A stretch of DNA of 64,000 nucleotides from an uncultured Duncaniella sp. Lineage in GTDB: Bacteria; Bacteroidota; Bacteroidia; Bacteroidales; Muribaculaceae. Position 1 is the stretch's first letter. Every line of letters begins with the position of its first letter. A program made the position numbers and the translations under genes. The notes beneath the pieces are model-generated. The model searched no databases. It was not told where the DNA came from and saw only the letters and a list, made by a program, of their open reading frames with translations. This document shows, one piece after another, positions 54,047 to 61,518 of this stretch. Location of the stretch: contig CAJTRI010000003.1 in assembly GCA_910578615.1 (NCBI GenBank), forward strand, positions 76,055-140,054. The letters run 5' to 3'.

Positions 54047-55780
54047 ATGAAAATATTCAAGACTTTATTATCCTTCATGCTCGTGGCAGCGTCATTCATG
54101 ACCGTCTCATGCGGAGATGAAGAAGACTCGGTGAAGCCGGGCTTTGTGGGAAATGATGAATTTAAGGTCGGCAAGACCGAGATGGCCTTGGTCTCGACAG
54201 CTCCTCAGACTCTTTCTATTATGGCCCCGGTGAAGCCGTCGGTGGTCGCAGACGCTTCATGGATACATGTATCCGAAATGAAGGCCACGGCCTCTGGCAA
54301 GGTCTATTCGTGTGACATTTCCTGTGACGCCAATGATACCTATGATGTCCGCACCGGCACTCTCCGTGTATCGTCCGGCAAACATAATGCCACGGTCACT
54401 GTCAGCCAGTATGGTGCTGAGACCGTCAGGCTCGTGTCGGTGACACCTTCGCAGACACTCGCTCCCGAAGGCGGCAGTGTCACGATCACTTATGCCGCGA
54501 CAGACGAGGTGGAAATCACCGCGCCGGATTGGCTCATAGAGACCAAGTCTCGCGCTCTTGAAGAGGACAAGGTCGCTTACAGTTTCTCTGGCAACTATTC
54601 CGAGGCTCCGAGGGCCGGAGAGGTGATTGTCTCCCTCAAAAAGGATCCGTCAGTCTCGATCTCGGTCAATCTCACGCAGGAAGCCGCTCCAAAGAGCGAC
54701 AATATGAAAAGCTCGGCGCGTGAGCTTGCTGCAAAGATGTATGCCGGTATCAATATCGGCAATACCATGGAGGTGCCCGGCGGGGAGACCGGCTGGGGCA
54801 ATCCTAAGGTGAACCTTACCTATATCAAAGGTTTGAAAACGCTTGGGTTCAACGCTGTCCGCATCCCTTGCGCATGGGATAGCCATGTTGTCGACGCCAC
54901 AACCAACACGATTGATCCCGAGTGGCTTGACCGTGTGGACGAGGTCGTTGGCTGGATTGTAAGCGAGGGGATGTATGCCATCGTGAATATCCATTGGGAC
55001 GGCGGCTGGCTTGAAGAAAGCTGTTCCAATGGCTATGACGAGGCTGTCGACAAGAAACAGCGTGATTATTGGACACAGATAGCCGGAAGGCTCAACCATT
55101 ATGACGAGCATCTCATGTTTGCCGGCATGAACGAGCCGGGTATGCAGAACGGACTTGCCGACAAGGCTTTGGACGCGATCATGAAATATCAGCAGACATT
55201 CCTTGACGCAGTCCGTGCCACAGGAGGCAACAATGCCTCTCGCTGTCTCATACATCAGGCCCCCAAGACCGATATCAACGAGCTTTCAAAAGGCGCTTAC
55301 AGGCTTCCGGCAGATATCGTGTCTGACCGTGCCTTGATAGAGGTACATATGTATGACCCGTCCGACTTCACCATCATGGATAAGGACGGCGCATGGGCAC
55401 CCACCGTAAAATATTACTGGGGCGCGCAGTTCCATGTAGACGGCTCTGACCGTAACTGCACATGGGGCGAGGAGAGCTACATAGACGGACAATTCAAGAA
55501 GATGAAAGACAACTGGGCCTCGAAGGGCATCCCTGTGATAGTGGGCGAGTATGCGTGTCAGAACCAGTCGGCAAGCGCCAAAGACATAGACTTTGACCGT
55601 TGGAAGGAGTCTCGCGCCTACTGGACTACATATGTGACGCGTGCCGCCAAGAACGCAGGTTGCGTGCCGTTCTACTGGGAGACCAACGGCGACATCAACC
55701 GCAACAACGGTTCGGCCAAGAACGCATATGTCATCGATGCCATCATGAAGGGGGCTGCGGAGGGGGTGTATCCGTTCTGA
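54047..55780 (+). CDS. Glycoside hydrolase family 5 endo-glycanase with two BACON-like domains
   Basis: A 577-residue lipoprotein: VSC22 then GDEEDS, an acidic surface-export start. Residues about 38-125 and 128-213 are two BACON-like beta-sandwiches (SWIHVSE...GTLRVSS...VTVSQ and DWLIET...GEVIVSL...LTQEA). The GH5 barrel (about 222-577) shows INIGNTME, FNAVRIPCAW, NIHWDGGW, acid/base E363 in MNEP and nucleophile E501 in VGEYA. The layout of BACON followed by a subfamily 4-like GH5 matches the xyloglucanase of Bacteroides xyloglucan loci; another beta-glucan or mannan specificity is possible. The start at 54047 directly precedes the signal; the ATG at 53963 touches the base of the hairpin. 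Confidence 0.86.
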   Translation: MKIFKTLLSFMLVAASFMTVSCGDEEDSVKPGFVGNDEFKVGKTEMALVSTAPQTLSIMAPVKPSVVADASWIHVSEMKATASGKVYSCDISCDANDTYDVRTGTLRVSSGKHNATVTVSQYGAETVRLVSVTPSQTLAPEGGSVTITYAATDEVEITAPDWLIETKSRALEEDKVAYSFSGNYSEAPRAGEVIVSLKKDPSVSISVNLTQEAAPKSDNMKSSARELAAKMYAGINIGNTMEVPGGETGWGNPKVNLTYIKGLKTLGFNAVRIPCAWDSHVVDATTNTIDPEWLDRVDEVVGWIVSEGMYAIVNIHWDGGWLEESCSNGYDEAVDKKQRDYWTQIAGRLNHYDEHLMFAGMNEPGMQNGLADKALDAIMKYQQTFLDAVRATGGNNASRCLIHQAPKTDINELSKGAYRLPADIVSDRALIEVHMYDPSDFTIMDKDGAWAPTVKYYWGAQFHVDGSDRNCTWGEESYIDGQFKKMKDNWASKGIPVIVGEYACQNQSASAKDIDFDRWKESRAYWTTYVTRAAKNAGCVPFYWETNGDINRNNGSAKNAYVIDAIMKGAAEGVYPF

Positions 55781-55808
55781 CCGGCCGCATTTGAAATATC
55801 TTAGGCGG

Positions 55809-55840
55809 ATCCGCATTCCTGTTAAAACGGGAGTGCGGAT
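55809..55840 (+). terminator. Terminator of the plus arm of the locus
   Basis: ATCCGCATTCC pairs with GGAGTGCGGAT (one wobble) around a 10-base loop, followed by TCTTTGTT, 29 bases after the GH5 stop. Confidence 0.8.
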
Positions 55841-55897
55841 TCTTTGTTACCTATATGGTTAAATTTTGTGGCCGATATGAAATAATAGTTAATATTA

Positions 55898-55929
55898 CTT
55901 GTCAAACTGATGGAAAATTCTTAACTTTG
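55898..55929 (+). promoter_or_regulatory. Promoter of rpmB-rpmG-DUF4295
   Basis: CTTG (55898-55901), 20-base spacer, TAACTTTG (55922-55929). It leaves a leader of about 130 bases that contains the small palindrome CACCGCGCGGTG at 55975-55986. Confidence 0.8.
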
Positions 55930-56062
55930 CAGCCGAGTTTTGTGGCACATCCTCGAAAACCGCCGGAAAAGATGCACCGCGCGGTGATATGAGACGTGTG
56001 ATGGCGCCCACTGCTTCCCGTCAATAAACAAGTAAATCACAAAGAGATAAAAACCAAAAGCC

Positions 56063-56323
56063 ATGTCAAAAGTTTGTCAGATTACCGGCAAGAAAGCAAT
56101 GGTGGGCAACAATGTGTCGCACTCCAAGCGTCGCACCAAGCGCAAGTTTGATGTCAATCTCTTCACCAAGAAATTCTTCTGGGTTGAGGAGCAAGCTTGG
56201 ATCACCCTGACCCTTTCGGCCGCCGGTCTCCGCACCATCAACAAGAAGGGTCTTGACGCAGCAATCAAGGAAGCTGCCGCAAAAGGATATATCACAGAAA
56301 TCAAATACTTAGACATCATTTAA
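56063..56323 (+). CDS. rpmB: 50S ribosomal protein L28
   Basis: Large-subunit protein bL28, 86 residues. It starts MSKVCQITGKKAMVGNNVSHSKRRTKRKFD, the family signature, with RTINKKGLDAAIKEAAAKG near the C-terminus. There is no zinc-type CxxC pair. It is first in a three-gene operon, 6 bases before rpmG. Confidence 0.98.
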   Translation: MSKVCQITGKKAMVGNNVSHSKRRTKRKFDVNLFTKKFFWVEEQAWITLTLSAAGLRTINKKGLDAAIKEAAAKGYITEIKYLDII

Positions 56324-56329
56324 TAGAAG

Positions 56330-56518
56330 ATGGCAAAGAAAGCTAAAGGAAATCGCGTTCAGGTCATCCTCGAATGCACCGAGCACAAGGCAAGCGGTAT
56401 GCCCGGCACTTCCCGTTACATCACCACCAAGAACCGCAAGAACACCACTGAGCGTCTGGAGTTGAAGAAATACAACCCCATCCTCAAAAAAGTTACCGTC
56501 CACAAAGAAATCAAATAA
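56330..56518 (+). CDS. rpmG: 50S ribosomal protein L33
   Basis: Large-subunit protein bL33, 62 residues. MAKKAKGNRVQVILECTEHK is followed by YITTKNRKNTTERLELKKYNP, the family core. Only one cysteine is present, so this is the form without zinc. It lies between rpmB and the DUF4295 gene. Confidence 0.98.
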   Translation: MAKKAKGNRVQVILECTEHKASGMPGTSRYITTKNRKNTTERLELKKYNPILKKVTVHKEIK

Positions 56519-56529
56519 TTCACTGACTC

Positions 56530-56679
56530 ATGGCAAAGAAAACCGTTGCATCTCTGCAAAAAGGAGAAGGCCGCACCTACAGCAAGGTCATCAAAGTCGT
56601 TAGGTCGGCGAAGACCGGTGCTTACACCTTCCAGGAACAGATGGTTCCCAATGACGCTGTGAAGGACGTCCTCAAATAA
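56530..56679 (+). CDS. DUF4295 small basic protein in the L28-L33 operon
   Basis: A 49-residue basic protein (MAKKTVASLQKGEGRTYSKV..., ending VPNDAVKDVLK) that begins 11 bases after rpmG. It fits DUF4295, a Bacteroidetes family found in this place. Its size, charge and constant company with L28 and L33 point to a ribosomal protein. I recall that a Bacteroidetes-specific large-subunit protein named bL38 was seen in a Flavobacterium ribosome structure and this may be its counterpart, but I cannot verify that here. Confidence 0.88.
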   Translation: MAKKTVASLQKGEGRTYSKVIKVVRSAKTGAYTFQEQMVPNDAVKDVLK

Positions 56680-56731
56680 CCAAGACATCCTTGCACATGC
56701 GGCTTCGCAGAACGCGGAGCGATTTATAGAC

Positions 56732-56783
56732 AAAAAACCACCGTCAGGAAGAACGCATGCGTTCTTCCTGACGGTGGTTTTTT
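56732..56783 (+). terminator. 52-bp perfect palindrome, terminator of the rpmB operon
   Basis: Two 26-base arms with no loop; the ends are six A and six T, so the structure serves as a terminator in both directions (rpmB operon from the left, the small membrane protein gene from the right). Confidence 0.9.
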
Positions 56784-56838
56784 GGGATGATTGCCGGGAG
56801 GGGCTCGGTTGGCGGGCGGTCACCCGAGGCTTCTTGCG

Positions 56839-57123
56839 CTATGATATGACGTTGGGGACGTCATTCTTTTTTTCCGTCTGGCTGAGGTTGGTCTGGATCT
56901 CCATGAGTCGGCGTCCTTCTTCCTTGTGTTCGCCACGGCGCTCGTAGGTGCGGCCTATGAGCATCAGGATGGAACCGACGAATATCACGCCGCAAAGGAT
57001 CAGTACTGAGGAGGTGGTGACGAACGCCAGCGCTCCTGCCAGCATTATGATGAGATAGGCCATCACTACCCCGATGAGGACGATGAACCCTATCCAGAAA
57101 AGGAATTTTCCTAATGATTTCAT
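56839..57123 (-). CDS. Small two-helix membrane protein of unknown function
   Basis: A 94-residue protein with two hydrophobic helices (about 5-31 and 35-58) and then a charged tail (RTYERRGEHKEEGRRLMEIQTN) likely on the cytoplasmic side. No known family recognised. The start MKSLGKFLFW is the only reasonable one. It shares the 220-base divergent region with the lipoprotein at 57344 and ends facing the palindrome at 56732-56783. No promoter is clear. Confidence 0.65.
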   Translation of the reverse strand: MKSLGKFLFWIGFIVLIGVVMAYLIIMLAGALAFVTTSSVLILCGVIFVGSILMLIGRTYERRGEHKEEGRRLMEIQTNLSQTEKKNDVPNVIS

Positions 57124-57241
57124 ATGTTTGGTGGGTTTTATGGATATTGAGTTTTTTATAGATATAATGACCGAAGAGGCAAAAATGTTTACGAAACGGA
57201 ATTTGAACTAAAAAATGTGTGGTTCTGTTAAGAAAAATTAC

Positions 57242-57249
57242 TAACTTTG
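57242..57249 (+). promoter_or_regulatory. -7 element of the lipoprotein-DUF5723 operon
   Basis: TAACTTTG; the -33 position has only TGTG. The leader would be about 90 bases. Confidence 0.6.
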
Positions 57250-57343
57250 CAGCCCATATAGCCATAACCAATTTCAATCTTCCCCGGATCGGGGCATTAT
57301 TGCAAAGACATTAATTAAGTGGAAACACAAGTAAATACACAGT

Positions 57344-59134
57344 ATGAAACAATCTTACTTTAACCTATCGCTGCTTTATGCGGCTATGGCTGCGCTGCCA
57401 TTAGTGGGTTGTATCGATGACAATTATGATCTTACGGACATTGACACCACCGTGCGTGTGCAGGTCAATGATCTGGAAGTCCCTGTCAATCTCGATGCCA
57501 TCACCATGTCAAACATCATCGACATTGATCCTGAGGATGATGAGAGTGTGATTAAGGAAATCGGCGACTCCTATGCGGTGCTTGTCGACGGTGAATTCAA
57601 TTCAGCCGGAGTTTATGTAAACAAGGTAAATCTCGGCACCCCTTCGATCCAGCCGGTTGTAGAGACCATAAACATCGGTGACGGTGGTATCGACCTTCCA
57701 TCGTTCCCTTCCGGCCTGACGGCATTGGCTTTCCCTATCACGGATATTTCTACTCCGTTTGAATTCAGCACGGAAAGCGTTGACAAGAGCATCAAGACCA
57801 TCACCAATATCAAGGCTGACTGGAATATCAGCCTGAATCTGAGTTTCGATGACCACTCGGGGCTGCTTGGTGACATGAGCGTGAAGGCTCTCAGACTCCA
57901 ACTTCCCAACGGGCTCATGACCCCTGACTATGAGAATGTGGACGGTGTCATCACTCTCGGAGACAGGACACTTGTGAATGGCAGACTGGAAGAGAATATC
58001 CGCGTGAGCGCGATAGACTTCTCAGGCCTTGATGCGTCAGAATTTGAGTTTGTGTCCGATCCCGAAGGCGACAATCCCGGAAAACTCTCCTATAAGGGCG
58101 CGATAGGTGTCAAGAGCGGTGTCCTTGTCGCTTCCGTATCCACGTCGGTTAACCATCCTTCGAGTGTCACTATGACCCTTGATCCCCGTCCGGCAGAGAT
58201 TATTATTGACAAGTTCAGCGGCGAACTCCAATATGCCGTGACCGGGCTGGATGTGTCGAGCGTAGAGCTTAACGACCTTCCCGATATGCTCACGCAGGGA
58301 GAGACAGATATAAGGATGGCCAATCCCCAGCTTTATCTTGCTATTAACAACCCGGTGGCCGACTATGGTGTGGACATACACAGCGGAGTTGTCCTTACCC
58401 CTATGCGTGACGGTGTGGCCGGTGAGCCGTGCACACTTCCTTCGGGCGAAGAAATCCTTATAGGTCACGACAAGGGTGTTGCCGGGCCTTACAACGTGTG
58501 TCTCTCTCCCGAAATTCCTGCCGATGGATATTATCAGGGTTTTGAGGGAGCCAGCCATGTTTCGTTCCCCTCTCTTTCTGACGTGCTTGCAGGCAACGGT
58601 CTGCCTGCAAAGATCGATGTGGACTTTGCAGGAGCACGCATAGGCCGCGGGCTTGTCAGTGACTTCGAACTCGGTATCACTCTTCCTGACGTCAAGGGTA
58701 ATTACACGTTCTTTGCGCCTCTTGCCTTCAATGCCGGTTCGCGTATAGTGTATTCGGAAGTTGCCGACGGATGGTCGGATGACACTCTCGACAAGATGAC
58801 GATAGAGTCCGTATCTGTCACCGCCCATGTGGAGAACAATCTTCCTTTTGATATCGTCCTTTCCGGCTATCCTGTCGATAAGGAAGGAAAACAGTGCGTT
58901 GACCCGGATACAAAGCAACCTGTCAACCTCGGGAGCATAAACATAGGGGCAGGAAAGTCAGGTGAGATAAATCTCAAATCAACGGGAACCGTTGTCGGTA
59001 TCGACGGTATCCGTTATACAGCGACAGGAAGTGTCGGTGAAGGTGACGGCGGACAGACATTGCGCCCCTCGACCACTATAAATCTCACGAATATCCGCGC
59101 CAAAGTCAGCGGATGGTATGAAGACAAACTTTAA
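57344..59134 (+). CDS. Lipoprotein of unknown function, paired with DUF5723
   Basis: A 596-residue lipoprotein (VGC23, then IDDNYDLTDID, acidic and possibly surface-exported). The rest is almost entirely predicted beta structure, with several repeats about 100-150 residues long: strands such as ISLNLSFDDHSGLL, VSVTAHVENNLPFDI and INLTNIRAKV suggest stacked beta-sandwich domains. I do not recognise a named family. It is followed after 27 bases by the DUF5723 barrel, and the two probably form one outer-membrane unit. Confidence 0.62.
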   Translation: MKQSYFNLSLLYAAMAALPLVGCIDDNYDLTDIDTTVRVQVNDLEVPVNLDAITMSNIIDIDPEDDESVIKEIGDSYAVLVDGEFNSAGVYVNKVNLGTPSIQPVVETINIGDGGIDLPSFPSGLTALAFPITDISTPFEFSTESVDKSIKTITNIKADWNISLNLSFDDHSGLLGDMSVKALRLQLPNGLMTPDYENVDGVITLGDRTLVNGRLEENIRVSAIDFSGLDASEFEFVSDPEGDNPGKLSYKGAIGVKSGVLVASVSTSVNHPSSVTMTLDPRPAEIIIDKFSGELQYAVTGLDVSSVELNDLPDMLTQGETDIRMANPQLYLAINNPVADYGVDIHSGVVLTPMRDGVAGEPCTLPSGEEILIGHDKGVAGPYNVCLSPEIPADGYYQGFEGASHVSFPSLSDVLAGNGLPAKIDVDFAGARIGRGLVSDFELGITLPDVKGNYTFFAPLAFNAGSRIVYSEVADGWSDDTLDKMTIESVSVTAHVENNLPFDIVLSGYPVDKEGKQCVDPDTKQPVNLGSINIGAGKSGEINLKSTGTVVGIDGIRYTATGSVGEGDGGQTLRPSTTINLTNIRAKVSGWYEDKL

Positions 59135-59161
59135 TAATCCTCCCAAATCCACAACTTGACA

Positions 59162-60529
59162 ATGAAAAAGAATTTCAAAAGCTTCATCGGGGGGACCATC
59201 GTGGCTGCCGTCTTTGCCGTTGCCCCCTCTGTCTCGGCCCAGAATCTCCAGACAGGATATTTTGATGACAACTATATGTATCGTTTCCAGTCCAACCCTG
59301 CGTTTGCAAACGAGGGAAAAGGATTCGTGGCTATGCCGGGACTCGGTAATATGAATGTCGGAACCAACGGTACGCTTGGTGTCAACCACATATTCTACAA
59401 TGTGAACGGACAGACCACCACTATGCTCAATCCCGGTGTCAGCGCGTCCGAAGCACTTGACGGGATAAAAAACAAGAGCCGTATAGGTGTGTCGTTCCGT
59501 GAGACCGTACTTGCCGGTGGTTTCAAGGCATGGGGTGGTTACAACACCGTCTCCATCAACGCGCGTGCCGATGTCGGCGTGGCTCTTCCGAAAGACATCT
59601 TCCGTCTGGCCAAGGAGGGACTCTCGAACACCACATATGACCTTTCAGATATTTCGGCCCGTGGAGCCGTATGGGCAGAGATCGGTTTCGGTCATTCCCG
59701 CCAGATAATGTCGAATCTGCGTGTGGGTGCCACTCTCAAAGTGCTCGTCGGTGCCGGAAGCGTTTATGCCAATGTCAAGGATGCCAAACTCAGGCTCATG
59801 AATGATACTTGGGTAGGCGAGGTGAATGCCGAGCTGAACGGGTCGATCGATGGTCTTGGATACAAGACATCTTATAATGAGGACACAAAGCGTGACTATG
59901 TCGATGGTTTCGACCTTGATGGTTTCGGCGGCCCTGACGGTTATGGCGTGGCCCTTGACCTTGGTGCCGTATATACGCTCAATCAGGACTGGGAATTCTC
60001 GGCTTCGCTGCTTGACCTCGGTTTCATATCATGGAGCAATAATATGGTTGCAACCACCAACGGCTTGCAGGGCGTTTCTACGAACGACTATTCGTTCAAT
60101 GTGGACAATAATGAGAGCTGGGATGACTTTGTCAACAACCTTTCGAAGCTATACCAGTTGGAGGACAAGGGTGACCAGGGAAGCCGTACAACCGGCATCG
60201 GGGCGACAATGAACCTTGCAGCCCAGTATACCCTTCCTGTCTACCGCAAGGCCAGATTCGGTTTCCTCAACACCACACGTATCAATGGAAACTTCTCATG
60301 GACTGATTTCCGCCTGTCTGGCACGGTGGAGCCTGTCAAATGTTTTTCGGCTACCGCCAGCATGGGTATGGGTACTTTCGGTTTCAGTTTCGGATGGATG
60401 CTCAACGTCAAGGTGCCCGGTTTCAACTTCTTCCTTGCATCTGACCGCACACCCTTCAAATTAGCGAAGCCCGGTGTGCCTCTGAATTCCAATATGAACA
60501 TCAACCTCGGTATGAACTTCCCGTTCTAA
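59162..60529 (+). CDS. DUF5723 family outer-membrane beta-barrel protein
   Basis: A 455-residue protein with signal peptide (MKKNFKSFIGGTIVAAVFAVAPSVSAQ). After that come many amphipathic strands, and it ends NLGMNFPF, the terminal aromatic of outer-membrane barrels. The layout (QTGYFDDNYMYRFQSNPAFAN..., a long series of strands, then FGFSFGWMLNVK) fits DUF5723 of Bacteroidetes. The ATG at 59162 is preferred over a TTG two codons earlier. Function unknown; the neighbour suggests a barrel/lipoprotein pair. Confidence 0.75.
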   Translation: MKKNFKSFIGGTIVAAVFAVAPSVSAQNLQTGYFDDNYMYRFQSNPAFANEGKGFVAMPGLGNMNVGTNGTLGVNHIFYNVNGQTTTMLNPGVSASEALDGIKNKSRIGVSFRETVLAGGFKAWGGYNTVSINARADVGVALPKDIFRLAKEGLSNTTYDLSDISARGAVWAEIGFGHSRQIMSNLRVGATLKVLVGAGSVYANVKDAKLRLMNDTWVGEVNAELNGSIDGLGYKTSYNEDTKRDYVDGFDLDGFGGPDGYGVALDLGAVYTLNQDWEFSASLLDLGFISWSNNMVATTNGLQGVSTNDYSFNVDNNESWDDFVNNLSKLYQLEDKGDQGSRTTGIGATMNLAAQYTLPVYRKARFGFLNTTRINGNFSWTDFRLSGTVEPVKCFSATASMGMGTFGFSFGWMLNVKVPGFNFFLASDRTPFKLAKPGVPLNSNMNINLGMNFPF

Positions 60530-60550
60530 GAAGGTTCGGTCTGAATATGA

Positions 60551-60584
60551 CAAGTCGCGTAGCAATCTTTTGCTACGCGGCTTG
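60551..60584 (+). terminator. Terminator of the lipoprotein-DUF5723 operon
   Basis: CAAGTCGCGTAGC pairs with GCTACGCGGCTTG (one wobble) around an 8-base loop, followed by TTTTCG, 21 bases after the stop. Confidence 0.88.
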
Positions 60585-60669
60585 TTTTCGTCTTTATGCG
60601 TGTATGATAGATTATGATGGGGACGGTTGTATCTTTGTCAGATTTTTGGCATATGGATATATAAAAAGA

Positions 60670-60698
60670 AATCCACCCGCCGTGCGGGCGGATGGATT
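60670..60698 (-). terminator. rpsP terminator
   Basis: AATCCACCCGCC opposite GGGCGGATGGATT with a two-base bulge and a short loop; the minus strand continues TTTCTTTTTA. Confidence 0.75.
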
Positions 60699-60723
60699 GA
60701 AAGAGGTGTGTGGAAGTGGCGGC

Positions 60724-61260
60724 TTATTCGGCTGCGGCCTCCTCGGCGGGAGCTTCCTCAGCGTTTGCTGCTGCCTCGGCCTCGGCTGCTGCGGCAGCAA
60801 GCTCGGCCTTCTTCTTCGCTACGGCTTCAGCCTTAGCTTTGTTCTTGGCCTGCTCGGCTTCGAAGCGAGCCTTGGCGTCTGATTCTTTCTTGTCGGTCAT
60901 GGAAGCGATGATTTTGTCAGTAGCCTGCTGCTTCTGAGCTTTCCATGCATCGAAACGGCGCTGTGCCTCAGCCTCGTCAAAGGCACCTTTCTTCACGCCG
61001 CCTTGGAGGTGCTTCATGAGGAGTACGCCCTCGTTGGAGAGGATGGTGCGGACGGTGTCAGTGGGCTGGGCGCCTACGTTGACCCAATACAAAGCACGCT
61101 CGAAGTTCAGTGTTACTGTAGCAGGATTAGTGTTCGGATTATAGGAACCTATCCTTTCAATAAATCTACCATCTCGTGGTGCCCTGCTGTCGGCGATAAC
61201 AATGGGATAGAACGCATAGTTCTTGCGACCATGGCGTTGCAGTCTGATTTTTGTTGCCAT
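60724..61260 (-). CDS. rpsP: 30S ribosomal protein S16 with long C-terminal tail
   Basis: Small-subunit protein bS16. The core (about 1-85, MATKIRLQRHGRKNYAFYPIVIADSR, FIERIGSYNPN) is normal. The remaining 90 or so residues form an Ala/Lys/Glu-rich tail of predicted coiled helix, ending AEEAPAEEAAAE. The tail is in frame and ends cleanly before a terminator, so it is not a frameshift; long S16 tails are usual in Bacteroidales as I recall. It has its own promoter and stands alone, unlike the rpsP-rimM-trmD-rplS operons of many bacteria. Confidence 0.96.
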   Translation of the reverse strand: MATKIRLQRHGRKNYAFYPIVIADSRAPRDGRFIERIGSYNPNTNPATVTLNFERALYWVNVGAQPTDTVRTILSNEGVLLMKHLQGGVKKGAFDEAEAQRRFDAWKAQKQQATDKIIASMTDKKESDAKARFEAEQAKNKAKAEAVAKKKAELAAAAAEAEAAANAEEAPAEEAAAE

Positions 61261-61294
61261 TAATTAGTGTTTTGTATTGATTGAAATTCGGCTG

Positions 61295-61326
61295 CAAAGG
61301 TACTGAAATTTCCATCAATCCGCAAA
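61295..61326 (-). promoter_or_regulatory. rpsP promoter
   Basis: TTTG (61323-61326), 20-base spacer, TACCTTTG (61295-61302) on the minus strand, 35 bases before the ATG; a full consensus match. Confidence 0.85.
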
Positions 61327-61460
61327 AAAATATGGGATGGAGAATAGCCGGAATAAGATTTTTAAGGATTATTCACTATGAGTCAGCTTGTGTGGTGCAT
61401 CCTGTAAGTTTCGGATATATTGGAAATATGGTATGCAGGCCATTCTTCGGGGTGCCTGTG

Positions 61461-61492
61461 ATTGCATTGTCCCGGGATTTTCTGTATTTTTG
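61461..61492 (+). promoter_or_regulatory. Promoter of menB-menC-menE
   Basis: ATTG (61461-61464), 20-base spacer, TATTTTTG (61485-61492), 27 bases before the menB ATG. It supports menB as the first gene of its unit. Confidence 0.75.
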
Positions 61493-61518
61493 CATGACCA
61501 AAACAAGAGAATACAGTC

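Noticed and set aside
32828..55780. Recent horizontal transfer of the glycan locus
   Set aside because: No integrase, transposase, tRNA end or repeats were seen at its borders; by eye base composition matches the flanks.
58037..58918. 293-codon frame antisense to the lipoprotein at 57344
   Set aside because: No family likeness, and the plus frame has a lipoprotein signal and continuous beta pattern.
60724..61010. S16 tail as a frameshift or fusion with another gene
   Set aside because: The tail is in frame, keeps one composition and ends before a terminator; such tails are usual in this group.
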